Shown here piece by piece: positions 8,216 through 17,469 of a DNA stretch of 64,000 nucleotides. Source of the DNA: Thiomonas bhubaneswarensis (GTDB taxonomy: Bacteria > Pseudomonadota > Gammaproteobacteria > Burkholderiales > Burkholderiaceae_C). The DNA is taken from assembly GCF_001418255.1 (NCBI RefSeq), contig NZ_LIPV01000003.1:285525-349524 (forward strand), read 5' to 3'. The position numbers and the translations under genes were made by a program. Position 1 is the first letter of the stretch. Each line of letters opens with the position of its first letter. The notes beneath the pieces are model-generated. The model saw nothing but the letters and a program-made list of their open reading frames with translations, was not told where the DNA came from and did not search any database.

Positions 8216-9418
8216 ATGACGACTATTGGCACCCCGCTTTCCCCGGCGGCCACCCGTGTGATGCTGCTCGGTGCGGGCGAACTGGGCAAGGAAGTGCTCA
8301 TCGCCCTGCAGCGCCTGGGCGTGGAAACCATCGCCGTGGATCGCTACGAGCACGCACCGGGGCAGCAGGTGGCGCATCATGCGCGCACCATCAGCATGAC
8401 CGACGCAGACACCCTGCGCGCGCTCATTCTGAAGGAGAAGCCTGATCTGGTCGTGCCCGAAATCGAGGCCATCGCCACGCCGGTGCTCGAAGAGCTGGAA
8501 GCCGCAGGCGTGGTCACGGTCATTCCCACGGCACGCGCGGCACGGCTAACCATGAACCGCGAAGGCATCCGCCGCCTGGCCGCCGAAGAACTGGGTCTGG
8601 CCACTTCGCCGTATGCCTTCGCCGATTCGCTGGAGGAACTGCAGGCCGCGATCGACGGTGGCATCGGCTATCCCTGCGTGGTCAAGCCGGTGATGAGTTC
8701 CTCGGGCAAGGGCCAGAGCAAACTCGACGGCCCGGCCGATGTGCGCCCGGCCTGGGAGGCGGCGATGTCGGGCGGGCGGGTGGCGCAGAGCCGCGTGATC
8801 GTCGAGGGCTTCATCGATTTCGACTATGAAATCACCCAGCTCACCGTGCGCAGCAACGGTGCCGACGGCGCCGCACGCACCGACTTCTGCGAACCCATCG
8901 GCCATGTGCAGGTGGCCGGCGACTATGTGGAGAGCTGGCAGCCGCATCCCATGCACCCGGTGGCGCTGCAGCGCAGCCGCGATATCGCCCGGCGCATCAC
9001 CGAAGCGCTGGGCGGCCACGGCATTTTCGGCGTGGAGCTTTTCGTCAAGGGCGAGCAGGTCTGGTTCAGCGAGGTCAGCCCGCGCCCGCATGACACCGGG
9101 CTGGTCACCCTCATCACGCAGTGGCAAAGCGAATTCGAGCTGCACGCCAGGGCCATCCTCGGTCTGCCGGTGGATACCTCGCTCAGGACGGCGGGCGCCA
9201 GTGCGGTCATCTATGGCGGCGTCGATGCCAAGGGTGTGCGCTTCGAGGGCGTGGAGCAGGCGCTGGCCATTGCAGGCACCGATCTGCGGCTGTTCGGCAA
9301 GCCCGAGAGTTTTGTGAAGCGGCGCATGGGCGTGGCGCTGGCGCGCGCGGAGTCCACCGACATCGCCAGAGCGAACGTCAAGCTGGCGGCGAAAAAGGTG
9401 CGGGTGGTGGCTGCGTGA
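8216..9418 (+). CDS. purT: formate-dependent phosphoribosylglycinamide formyltransferase
   Basis: A 400-residue ATP-grasp enzyme with the N-terminal [11 protein letters not shown] motif, the [16 protein letters not shown]-binding loop and the [10 protein letters not shown] signature. It uses formate and ATP to formylate GAR in purine synthesis, as an alternative to folate-dependent PurN. A GAGGAG-like site precedes the ATG at 8216. Length and motifs fit PurT along the whole protein. Confidence 0.95.
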   Translation: MTTIGTPLSPAATRVMLLGAGELGKEVLIALQRLGVETIAVDRYEHAPGQQVAHHARTISMTDADTLRALILKEKPDLVVPEIEAIATPVLEELEAAGVVTVIPTARAARLTMNREGIRRLAAEELGLATSPYAFADSLEELQAAIDGGIGYPCVVKPVMSSSGKGQSKLDGPADVRPAWEAAMSGGRVAQSRVIVEGFIDFDYEITQLTVRSNGADGAARTDFCEPIGHVQVAGDYVESWQPHPMHPVALQRSRDIARRITEALGGHGIFGVELFVKGEQVWFSEVSPRPHDTGLVTLITQWQSEFELHARAILGLPVDTSLRTAGASAVIYGGVDAKGVRFEGVEQALAIAGTDLRLFGKPESFVKRRMGVALARAESTDIARANVKLAAKKVRVVAA

Positions 9419-9430
9419 CGGTCGCTACGG

Positions 9431-11803
9431 TCAGCTCGGCAGCGTGTCCTGCTGCGAGGTGACGAAGTCAGCCGAACGCGAATCTTCACCCGCGTTGCGC
9501 TCCGGGGCTGCCGCCGCCGCAGTGGGTACGCTGACGAGCACCAGATTCCAGAACTGATGCCGCACGACGCGGCTGTGGTTCTTCAGTTGCGCGGCCTGCA
9601 CCGGCCCGATGGGTTCCCGGGTGGCCAGGTGCTCGCGGAGCCGGGTGTGAAACACATGCAGCTCGCGGATCAGGCGCAGGAAGCTGGGGCGGTCTCCATA
9701 TTCGGCCTGGTGCGCCTGGCACCACCGCCCAAGCTCGGTGTACAGCGCGGCGCTGGGCTTGAGGAACTGCTGGCGCTCGGCGTCGCTGAGGGTGTCTTGC
9801 TGCGCGCGCATTGCCACCGCGTTGTGCCAGACCAGCGCCTGTATGGCCTCGGCCGAGATGGCCGACTGTCTGGCCAGTGAGGCCGTCCAGGGAATCTGCT
9901 GCGGCCATTGCGCCAGCCAGGTCTCGAAGTCGGCGGCGGACAGCGGTGGCGAAATGGCATAGCCCTGAAACCGGCTGCAGCCCATCGACACCAGTGCCAG
10001 AGCATGCTGCGCCGAACTGACGCCTTCGCCCACGACGTTCAGCCCCATCAGCTCGGCAATGCGCAGCAGACCGTAGGAAATGCTCAAGCCCGCGCCGCTG
10101 CTGAACAGATCGTGGGTGAAGCTGCGGTCGATTTTCACCGAGTTGATTTCGAGCTGCTGCAGGTGGATCAGGCTGGCGCTGCCGGTGCCGAAGTCGTCGA
10201 GGATGACCTGCACGCCGAGCTGGCGGCACTGCGCCACCATGAAACGCGCCATCGCGCCGTCGAGTTCCGAGCCGTGTTCGGTTAGTTCGAGGGCGAGCAG
10301 CCCCGGCGGGCACTGCGGATGCTGCGCCAGCACGCTGCGCAGGTCGGAAAGGAACTGCGGGTCGAGGAAGTGGCGCGGACTGATGTTCACGCTCACCTGC
10401 AGCGGCCGCCCCGCGCCGAACCAGGCATCGGCCTGGCGCATGGCCGTCGCGAGGACGAAGCGACCCACCGCGACGCTCAGCGACTCGTCGTCGAGCACGG
10501 CCTCGAAGGTGGCTGCTCGGTGCAGGCCCGCGGCGTCGCGCAGCCGCAGCAGGGCCTCGACTTCGTGGATCTGCAACTGCGCCACTTCACCTGGCGCGGC
10601 AGCCTGCAGAGAGAGAATCGGCTGGTACTGCAGCTCCAGCCTGTTGTCGCGCAGCGCGGTTTGCACCCATTGCAATTTGCGGTGCCGCTCCTGCATCGCG
10701 TCTTCCATCTGTTGGTCGAAGATGCGGTATTGCTGGTGACCGTTCTTCTTGGCCGAGTACATTGCCATGTCGGCACGGCGCACCAGGGTGTCGGCGTCGA
10801 CCGGGGCGTCGGGTTGATGCACCACCAGCCCGAGCGACAGGCCGATCTGCAGGCTGTGGCCGTGGATCAGGAAGGGGTCTTCGATGCAGCCCACCAGACG
10901 CCGGGCGATGAAGCTCAACTGCTGCTCGGTGCTGTAGCCCGGCAGCAGCACCACGAATTCGTCGCCGCCGAATCGCGCCAGCAGGTCGCCCTCTCGCAGC
11001 ACCGAGCGCAGGCGCTGGCCCACGGCGATCAGCAGTTGATCGCCGACGACATGCCCAAGGCGGTCGTTCACGGCCTTGAAGCGGTCGAGGTCCATCAGGC
11101 CAATGGTCAGCGGCTGCTGCGGGTGACGGCTCATCTGGCCGTTGAGATATTCGAGAAAGATGCGGCGATTGGCCAGACCGGTGAGGTCGTCGCGCAGGGC
11201 GTAGCGCCGCAGCGCTCGGTAAGCCTTGTCCAGCCGCAGGTTATCCTGAAGGAGGCCGCGGCTGAAACCCTCGATTTCGACGATCAGCGCGGTGCTGAAA
11301 GCCAGCACCAGCACCAGCGCCGTCCACGCCAGCGCGCGTGTCTGGCCGTCTTGCATCGGCACCTGCAGCAGACCGGGGCTCAGCAGCATGGCCGCTCCGC
11401 TCAGCAGGGTCAGCATCAGCACGCGCAGCACGAGTTGCAGACGGCTGCCGTGCAGCGCGGCCACCGGGGTCAAGGCGAGCAGGGGGAGGATGAACAGCAC
11501 GCCCATGCGTGGCAGCAGGGCAAAGAAAGCCAGCTGCAACGCCGCATTGAGGGCGAGGTAGGCCAGGGCTGGGAAGCGGCTGCGCCCTGACGCGGCAGGG
11601 GCGTAAAGCATCCAGTTGAGCAGACCCAGGTTGATGGCGGCACCCAGCATGACGTAGGCCGACGCGACCGCCCACGGCAGATGCCCCAGGGCGGCATAAG
11701 CCAGCAACAGCGCGCCATACAGGCCATAGCCCGCGAGAGTGAGCGTGAGCAAGGCCTCATGCGAGGGCGCGGCATGAAGCCGCGCAGGAGCGGGCTGCGT
11801 CAT
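9431..11803 (-). CDS. membrane GGDEF-EAL c-di-GMP protein with degenerate CZB domain
   Basis: A 790-residue protein with about six membrane segments (residues 16-175), a GGDEF domain with an intact GGDEF at 279-283, and an EAL domain with EAL at 416-418, VNISPRHF, ELTEH, DDFGTG, VKIDRSF and the GEG Glu all present, so both diguanylate cyclase and phosphodiesterase activity are possible. The last 130 residues match a chemoreceptor zinc-binding (CZB) domain: His660 and His719 are kept, but the Cys position is Thr689 and the first His of the HxxxH pair is Leu715. It is a tandem paralog of the next gene, with 146 bases between them. Confidence 0.9.
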   Translation of the reverse strand: MTQPAPARLHAAPSHEALLTLTLAGYGLYGALLLAYAALGHLPWAVASAYVMLGAAINLGLLNWMLYAPAASGRSRFPALAYLALNAALQLAFFALLPRMGVLFILPLLALTPVAALHGSRLQLVLRVLMLTLLSGAAMLLSPGLLQVPMQDGQTRALAWTALVLVLAFSTALIVEIEGFSRGLLQDNLRLDKAYRALRRYALRDDLTGLANRRIFLEYLNGQMSRHPQQPLTIGLMDLDRFKAVNDRLGHVVGDQLLIAVGQRLRSVLREGDLLARFGGDEFVVLLPGYSTEQQLSFIARRLVGCIEDPFLIHGHSLQIGLSLGLVVHQPDAPVDADTLVRRADMAMYSAKKNGHQQYRIFDQQMEDAMQERHRKLQWVQTALRDNRLELQYQPILSLQAAAPGEVAQLQIHEVEALLRLRDAAGLHRAATFEAVLDDESLSVAVGRFVLATAMRQADAWFGAGRPLQVSVNISPRHFLDPQFLSDLRSVLAQHPQCPPGLLALELTEHGSELDGAMARFMVAQCRQLGVQVILDDFGTGSASLIHLQQLEINSVKIDRSFTHDLFSSGAGLSISYGLLRIAELMGLNVVGEGVSSAQHALALVSMGCSRFQGYAISPPLSAADFETWLAQWPQQIPWTASLARQSAISAEAIQALVWHNAVAMRAQQDTLSDAERQQFLKPSAALYTELGRWCQAHQAEYGDRPSFLRLIRELHVFHTRLREHLATREPIGPVQAAQLKNHSRVVRHQFWNLVLVSVPTAAAAAPERNAGEDSRSADFVTSQQDTLPS

Positions 11804-11949
11804 GTGGGAAACGGGCTGCGCCGGGTGCCTGGCCGAGGTGTGCAGAGACGCGCAGACGCCGATACGGTGGTGACGAGCGTCATTGTGACGGCAATATTAC
11901 GGCCTGCTGCGCCGCTGGCGCGCGCCATCACGGGAACTTCAGCGTCGCC

Positions 11950-14334
11950 TCAACTCACCAGGTTCAGGGGTTGCCTGTCGGCTTTGCGATCGGGCACCGG
12001 GGCATCGAAGGGACTCTGTTCTGTTCCTTGACCCACGCCGAGCAGGATCAGATTCCAGAACTGGTGCCGTATCGCGCGGCTCTGCTCGGCCAAGACGTGT
12101 TTGTCCACCTTCTCGTCGTCCGTGTGGTTCTCTGTCAGATACTCGCGCAGACGGCTGTGAATCTGGTGATGTTCGCGCATGAGCCGAAGGAATCCAGGCC
12201 GCTTGCTGTAAAGCGACGAGTTGGCGTGACACCAGGCACCCAGCGCACAATGCTCATGCCCATCGGGTTGCAGGAGCAGGGCGCGCTCCTCAACGCTGAT
12301 GGTGCCACGCTCGGCGTGCAGCAAGGTGTTGTTGTGCTGCACCAGGGCATGGATGGCATCGGGCGAAATCTCGGCTTGTCGCGGCAGCAGGGCGGCCCAG
12401 GGCAGGAGGTCTTGCCAGTGGTCCAGCCAGTGTTCCATCTCGACGTCGCTCATCGGCTTGGCGATGGCGTAACCCTGAAAGCGGGTGCAGGACATCGCCG
12501 CCAGCGCCAGCGCGTGCTGGGGCGAGCTCACGCCCTCGGCCACGACCTTCAGGCCCATGAGCGAGGCGGTGCGCAGCAGGCCATAGGTGATGCTCAGACC
12601 CGCGCCGCTGGTGAACAGGTCGCGGGTGAAGCTGCGGTCGATCTTGACCGAAGACACCTCGAGTTGCTGGAGATGGATGAGACTGGCGCTGCCGGTGCCG
12701 AAATCATCGAGCGCTACGCGCACGCCCAGGCTGCGGCAGCGGTTGACGACGAAGCTGGCCATGCGGCTGTCGAGTTCGGAGCCGTGTTCGGTGACTTCGA
12801 GGATGAGACGGTCTGGCGGGCAGGCCGGGTGGCGCTCCAGGGCGACGCGCAGATCGGAGAGGAACTGCGGATCGAGAAAGTGCCGCGGGCTGACGTTGAT
12901 GCTGATCTGGATGTCGCGTCCCTCCAGATGCCAGCGCTGCGCCTGTTCGAGGGCCTTGGCCAGCACCATCCGTCCCACCGGCACGCCGATCTGCTCGTCG
13001 TCGAGCACCGACTCGAACGCGCCGGCGGCATGAATGCCGTTGGCGTCGCGCAGGCGCAGCAGAGCCTCGGCGCCGCTGACGGTCACGCCATGGGTCTTGG
13101 CGGTGCGGTCGAACGACAGAATGGGTTGATAGTGCAGTTCGAGACGGTCTTCGCGCAGCGCCTCGAGCACCCATTGCAGGGTGTGGGTGCGTCTCTGCAG
13201 GGCATCTTCCATGTGCTGATCGAAGATGCGGTACTGCTGACGACCGTGTTCCTTGGCGGCGTACATGGCCAGATCGGCACGGCGCATCAGCGTGGGGGCA
13301 TCGGCCGGCTGCTGCTGTTGCTGGATGACGATGCCCAGCGACAGCCCGATCTGCAGCGCGTGGCTCTGCACCACGAACTCCTGCTCCATGCACTTGATCA
13401 GCCGATCGGCCACGGTGCGCAGGTGGTCGAGCGAGGCGTACTGAGACAGCATCACCACGAACTCGTCGCCACCCAGCCGTGCCAGCACATCGCCCTGCCG
13501 CAGCACGCCACGCAGACGCTGGCCGACGGCAACCAGAAGCTGGTCGCCGATGGCGTGGCCCAGCCGGTCGTTGACGATCTTGAAGCGGTCCAGGTCGATC
13601 ATGCCCACGGCCAGCGCCCGCTCCGGGTGCTTGCGCAGTTCCTCGGCAAGCTGTTGCATGAAGGCACGACGGTTGGGCAGGCCGGTGAGGTCGTCTCGGT
13701 AGGCGATGGTGCGGAAGGTCTTGTAGTCGTTCTGAATCTGCTGGTGATGCTGCACCAGACTGCGGCTGAAACGCTGCTTGAACAGTTGCGCGGCGGTGGC
13801 GAAACCCAGGGCCTCGGCAAACGCCACCCACAGCAACACCTCCTGCATCCAGCCCTGAGCGGGGACGTTCCAGCCATCCGGGCTGAGCAGCAGGGCGACG
13901 AGGGTCATCACCGCGATGAGGGCATACAGCCCCACGATCTGCCTGCGGCGCATGCGCAGCACTTCGAGCGGCACGATGCCGATCAGAATCAGCATGGCGA
14001 TGAAGGCGATCCGAGGCTGCCAGACGGCAAACCCGAGCTGCAGCGCGACGTTGGACAGCAGAAAGACGAAGGTGGGATAGGCCTTCTCGCGCACCTCGGT
14101 ATCGGGAAGACGCACGATCCAGGCGTACAGCGCGATATTGAGCAGCGCCCCGGCGACCAGGTACGCCGCAGAAACCACCAACGGGATCAGCCCCAGCAAG
14201 CCATAGCCCAGCAGGGTGAGTGCGCCGATGGCGTAGCCGACAAGGTTCAGCGCCAGCACAGCCTTCTGCGGGCGACGGGCCTGATTGGAGGGGTGAAGTC
14301 GGTCCATCCTTGCGTTGAAAAATGAGGTCTGCAT
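11950..14334 (-). CDS. membrane GGDEF-EAL c-di-GMP protein with intact C-terminal CZB domain
   Basis: A 794-residue protein with about six N-terminal membrane segments (27-185), GGDEF at 288-292, and EAL at 423-425 with the SINVSPRHF, EVTEHG, ALDDFGTG, VKIDRSF and AEG catalytic motifs. The C-terminal CZB-like domain has all four expected zinc ligands: His667, Cys696 (HCALGAW), His722 and His726 (HHQIH). In DgcZ of E. coli zinc on a CZB domain inhibits the cyclase, so zinc sensing is a reasonable inference. The start is uncertain: ATGs at 14334 and 14307 are both possible, and a TTG at 14400 is less likely. Confidence 0.88.
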   Translation of the reverse strand: MQTSFFNARMDRLHPSNQARRPQKAVLALNLVGYAIGALTLLGYGLLGLIPLVVSAAYLVAGALLNIALYAWIVRLPDTEVREKAYPTFVFLLSNVALQLGFAVWQPRIAFIAMLILIGIVPLEVLRMRRRQIVGLYALIAVMTLVALLLSPDGWNVPAQGWMQEVLLWVAFAEALGFATAAQLFKQRFSRSLVQHHQQIQNDYKTFRTIAYRDDLTGLPNRRAFMQQLAEELRKHPERALAVGMIDLDRFKIVNDRLGHAIGDQLLVAVGQRLRGVLRQGDVLARLGGDEFVVMLSQYASLDHLRTVADRLIKCMEQEFVVQSHALQIGLSLGIVIQQQQQPADAPTLMRRADLAMYAAKEHGRQQYRIFDQHMEDALQRRTHTLQWVLEALREDRLELHYQPILSFDRTAKTHGVTVSGAEALLRLRDANGIHAAGAFESVLDDEQIGVPVGRMVLAKALEQAQRWHLEGRDIQISINVSPRHFLDPQFLSDLRVALERHPACPPDRLILEVTEHGSELDSRMASFVVNRCRSLGVRVALDDFGTGSASLIHLQQLEVSSVKIDRSFTRDLFTSGAGLSITYGLLRTASLMGLKVVAEGVSSPQHALALAAMSCTRFQGYAIAKPMSDVEMEHWLDHWQDLLPWAALLPRQAEISPDAIHALVQHNNTLLHAERGTISVEERALLLQPDGHEHCALGAWCHANSSLYSKRPGFLRLMREHHQIHSRLREYLTENHTDDEKVDKHVLAEQSRAIRHQFWNLILLGVGQGTEQSPFDAPVPDRKADRQPLNLVS

Positions 14335-14521
14335 GGCCGGTTCGCTGTGGGTGCGACGGCTTGCAAAGCGGTTCTTCCTATCGGCAGCGAGTGTAGGCAA
14401 AGGGGCATCGATCCACTATAAATTTCATCGGATGCTCGGCCGAATCCGTGCATTTTTCACACAAGCCGCAGGCCATTGCTCGGCCCTTTTCGGGCGCAAT
14501 CGAGCATCACGAGACAAAGGT

Positions 14522-14535
14522 TTGACCTGTATCAA
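14522..14535. promoter_or_regulatory. candidate FNR/CRP-family box
   Basis: TTGAC-CTGT-ATCAA differs from the FNR consensus TTGAT-N4-ATCAA at one position. It lies 81 bases before the ATG of the periplasmic protein at 14616, a usual distance for activation, and on the far side of a 280-base region shared with the divergent c-di-GMP gene. Confidence 0.45.
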
Positions 14536-14615
14536 AGCGAAAAACAGGCGAATGCATCAAGCGACTTGTAACTAATTGATACTGCGGCTTTTCCAACCTG
14601 ATGAAAGGCCCCCGT

Positions 14616-15278
14616 ATGAAAAAAACCCTTCTGACCATCGCTCTCAGCGCTCTGGCGTTTTCGTCCACCGCGTTTGCCGATGAGGCCAAGAAGCCGCTGA
14701 GCTTCAGTGAAATCCAGACCATTCGCATCATGGCCGGAGGCGTGGTGGGCAATGCGCTGGCCAAGACCATGGAGCGTCCGCATCTGGGCCTGCTGGCCAA
14801 CCGCTCGCTGATCTGCAACGATCTGGCAGGCGGCATCGGTGGCACGCTCACCGTCAACAAGGCCGACTCGGTGCTGACCTTCGAGTCGGTCAAGGACAAG
14901 CCCGAGATCGCCCCCGCCGTGGCCCGTCTGCTGCCCGCTGACGGCATCTATTTCGCTTTTGGCGGCGAGTGGAAGAAGGAAGAAAACATGGCCCTGCTCG
15001 AAGCCGCGCTGGAGCAGCTCGCCGAGCACAACTACAAGGGCAGCGTGATTTTCCACGTCACCACCTGGGCGCAGAAGCAGCCGCAGGAGATCGCCGCGCG
15101 CAATGCCCGCGTGGCCAAGTATTTCGAGACGGCCAACCTGCGCGCCGTCGCGCTCGATCTGAACAAGAAAGAGGCCATGATCAACAAGGTGAGCTTCGAC
15201 GGCAAGGACTACAAACTCCAGGTGGCCGCCACCGCACCGCTGCGCGACGATCTGGTCGCGCTGTTCAAGCGCCAGTAA
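14616..15278 (+). CDS. periplasmic protein of unknown function
   Basis: The 220-residue product has a Sec signal peptide (MKKTLLTIALSALAFSSTAFA) and a soluble mature part. I do not recognise the family; there is one Cys and no metal or heme motif. The C-terminal half has a two-layer alpha/beta look. It stands alone, divergent from the GGDEF-EAL gene, with an FNR-like box upstream. An ATG at 14601 in the same frame would add five residues before the signal peptide and is less likely. Confidence 0.6.
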   Translation: MKKTLLTIALSALAFSSTAFADEAKKPLSFSEIQTIRIMAGGVVGNALAKTMERPHLGLLANRSLICNDLAGGIGGTLTVNKADSVLTFESVKDKPEIAPAVARLLPADGIYFAFGGEWKKEENMALLEAALEQLAEHNYKGSVIFHVTTWAQKQPQEIAARNARVAKYFETANLRAVALDLNKKEAMINKVSFDGKDYKLQVAATAPLRDDLVALFKRQ

Positions 15279-15427
15279 TCGTGTCGGCGCCGCCTGCGTC
15301 TACCGGGTGCAGGCGCGTTTTTGCAGGCAGCAGGTTTTTGCATTCGGGCTTACATTGCTCGGATGATGCTGCCCTCGCATTCGTTTAAGTCGGCCTGTCG
15401 CGCACCCCGCCGTAGGCAGGTCGGCCC

Positions 15428-16849
15428 GTGACGCTCGCCGCTGCCGCTCCACCCGGCGAACGGTTGCCGCGCCCATGGGTGGCGATGGTCGTGGCCATCG
15501 CCTTCCTGATGGAGCAGCTCGACGCCACCATCGTCACCACCGCCATTCCCGACATGGCGCGCACCCTGCAGGCCAGCGTGGTGCAGATGAGCCTTGCGGT
15601 CAGTGCCTATGTGTTGACCCTGGCGGTGTTCATTCCGCTGAGCGGATGGCTGGCCGACCGTTTCGGCGCGCGGCGCGTGTTCATTGCCGCGCTCGGAGTG
15701 TTCACCCTGGGCTCGGTGCTGTGCGGCGTGGCCGACAGTTTTCCGATGCTGGTGGCCATGCGCATGCTGCAGGGTCTCGGCGGGGCGATGATGACGCCGG
15801 TGGGCCGTCTCATCCTGCTGCGCAGCTTTCCCCGCGCCGATCTGGTGCGCGCCATGACCTACGCCACCTTGCCCGCCATCATCGGCCCGGTCATCGGCCC
15901 GCTGCTAGGCGGGTGGCTGACCACGACGCTGTCGTGGCGCTGGATCTTTTTCGTCAACCTGCCGTTCGGCCTGCTGGGCATGCTGCTGGCTGCGCGCGTG
16001 CTCGACGACGAGGATGGCCCCGCTCCTGCCGCCTTCGACCTTGCGGGCTTCGTGCTGTTCGGCGTGGCGGTGGGCCTGCTGCAGTTCGCCATGGAGGGGG
16101 CCGCGCATCTGCCGGTAGTCACGCTGGCCGCCATGACGCTGGTCGCCGCCTTGCTGTTGCTGGCTTTCCTTCGCCATGGTCGCCGCCTCACGCATCCGGC
16201 CGTCGATCTGACCCTGCTGCGCGAGCGTGCCTTTGGCATCGCCACCCTGGCCGGCGGGTTGTGCCGCATGGCGATGAACGCGCCGGTCTATCTCCTGCCC
16301 CTCATGCTGCAGGTCGGCCTGGGCATGAGCCCGGTGCAGTCGGGCGCGCTGACCTTTCTGTCGGCCGTGGCGTCGCCCGTGGTGCGACTGTTCGTGGGCC
16401 GCGGCCTTCGGCTGCTGGGCTTTCGCCGTCTGCTGCTGGCCAGCGCGACGGCCTGCACCGCGTCGCTGGCGGGCTTCGCCCTGATCGGCCCGCACACCTC
16501 CACGCTGTGGATCGCTACCGCCATCGTGCTGTACGGCCTGGTGCGATCCACCCAGTTCATGATTTCTAACACCCTGGCCTATGCCGACATCGAAGCATCA
16601 CGCCTGAGCAGCGCCACCAGCCTGGGTGGTCTGCTGCAACAACTCACCGTGAGCTTCGGAGTCTCGCTGGGGGCCGCGTGGCTGGGCCTGCTCACGCCAG
16701 CCCATGCCGTCCCCGCACTGCAGACCTTTCACGACACCTTCCTGCTGCTCGCCGTGCTGCCCATGCTCGCGCTGCCGGCTTTCATCCGTCTGAAGCCGCA
16801 GGACGGGGCGGTGGTCAGCGGGCATGTGGTGGAGGGCCGGGCGGATTGA
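15428..16849 (+). CDS. MFS transporter, EmrB/QacA-type drug exporter (DHA2)
   Basis: A 473-residue membrane protein with 12-14 predicted helices. The LDATIVTTAIPDMARTL motif in TM1, the GWLADRFGARRVF loop 2-3 (motif A) and the MLQGLGGAMMTPVGR region (motif C neighbourhood) are typical of proton-coupled multidrug exporters. The start is a GTG. The true start could also be a later Met near residue 20. It is one of two such pumps flanking yaeQ-srkA. Confidence 0.85.
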   Translation: MTLAAAAPPGERLPRPWVAMVVAIAFLMEQLDATIVTTAIPDMARTLQASVVQMSLAVSAYVLTLAVFIPLSGWLADRFGARRVFIAALGVFTLGSVLCGVADSFPMLVAMRMLQGLGGAMMTPVGRLILLRSFPRADLVRAMTYATLPAIIGPVIGPLLGGWLTTTLSWRWIFFVNLPFGLLGMLLAARVLDDEDGPAPAAFDLAGFVLFGVAVGLLQFAMEGAAHLPVVTLAAMTLVAALLLLAFLRHGRRLTHPAVDLTLLRERAFGIATLAGGLCRMAMNAPVYLLPLMLQVGLGMSPVQSGALTFLSAVASPVVRLFVGRGLRLLGFRRLLLASATACTASLAGFALIGPHTSTLWIATAIVLYGLVRSTQFMISNTLAYADIEASRLSSATSLGGLLQQLTVSFGVSLGAAWLGLLTPAHAVPALQTFHDTFLLLAVLPMLALPAFIRLKPQDGAVVSGHVVEGRAD

Positions 16850-16926
16850 GAGTGGTTCCTACACCGCTGCAAGTCGTCTCTGAACTGCCTGCACAATCCA
16901 CCCCTTTGACCGCGAGCGAACCCCTC

Positions 16927-17469
16927 ATGGCGCTGAAAGCGACGATCTACAAAGCCGACCTGCAAGTGGCCGACATGGACCGGCATTACTACGCCGACCA
17001 TGCCCTGACCCTGGCCTGTCACCCCTCCGAGACCGAGGAGCGCATGATGGTGCGGGTGCTGCTCTACGCCCTGTACGCGCAGGAGGGCATCGCCCTGACC
17101 AAGGGCCTCTTCGACGTGGACGAGCCCGACATCTGGGTGAAGGATCTCACCGGCGCGATCAAGCTGTGGATCGACATCGGCCAGCCCGACGAGAGCCGCG
17201 TACGCAAGGCCTGCGGGCGTGCGGAGCAGGTCGTCGTGGTCTGCCATGCCGGCAGTTGCCCGGTGTGGTGGAAGCAGAACGCGGGCAAGCTCGCCCGTCT
17301 GAAGAACCTGACCGTGCTGCGGCTGCCGCCCGAGACCATCCAGGCGCTCGCCGGCTTGGCCGCGCGCACCATGCAACTGCAATGTCTGGTGCAGGATGGC
17401 GCGGTCACATTCAGCAGCGCTGCGGCCAGCGTGGCGGTCGATCTCGAACCGCTGCAGACCGCCGCGTGA
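16927..17469 (+). CDS. yaeQ: YaeQ family protein
   Basis: A 180-residue protein beginning MALKATIYKADLQVADMDRHYY and containing the HPSETEERMMVRVLLYAL stretch and the DIWVKDLTGAIKLWIDIGQPDE core that define YaeQ (PD-(D/E)XK-like fold). The biochemical role is not known; E. coli YaeQ was once proposed to compensate for loss of RfaH. It overlaps the downstream srkA-like gene by four bases if that gene starts at the GTG at 17466. Confidence 0.9.
   Translation: MALKATIYKADLQVADMDRHYYADHALTLACHPSETEERMMVRVLLYALYAQEGIALTKGLFDVDEPDIWVKDLTGAIKLWIDIGQPDESRVRKACGRAEQVVVVCHAGSCPVWWKQNAGKLARLKNLTVLRLPPETIQALAGLAARTMQLQCLVQDGAVTFSSAAASVAVDLEPLQTAA

Noticed and set aside
11971..14325. 784-codon open frame antisense to the GGDEF-EAL-CZB gene
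   Set aside because: It mirrors the real gene codon for codon on the opposite strand and has no recognisable domain.
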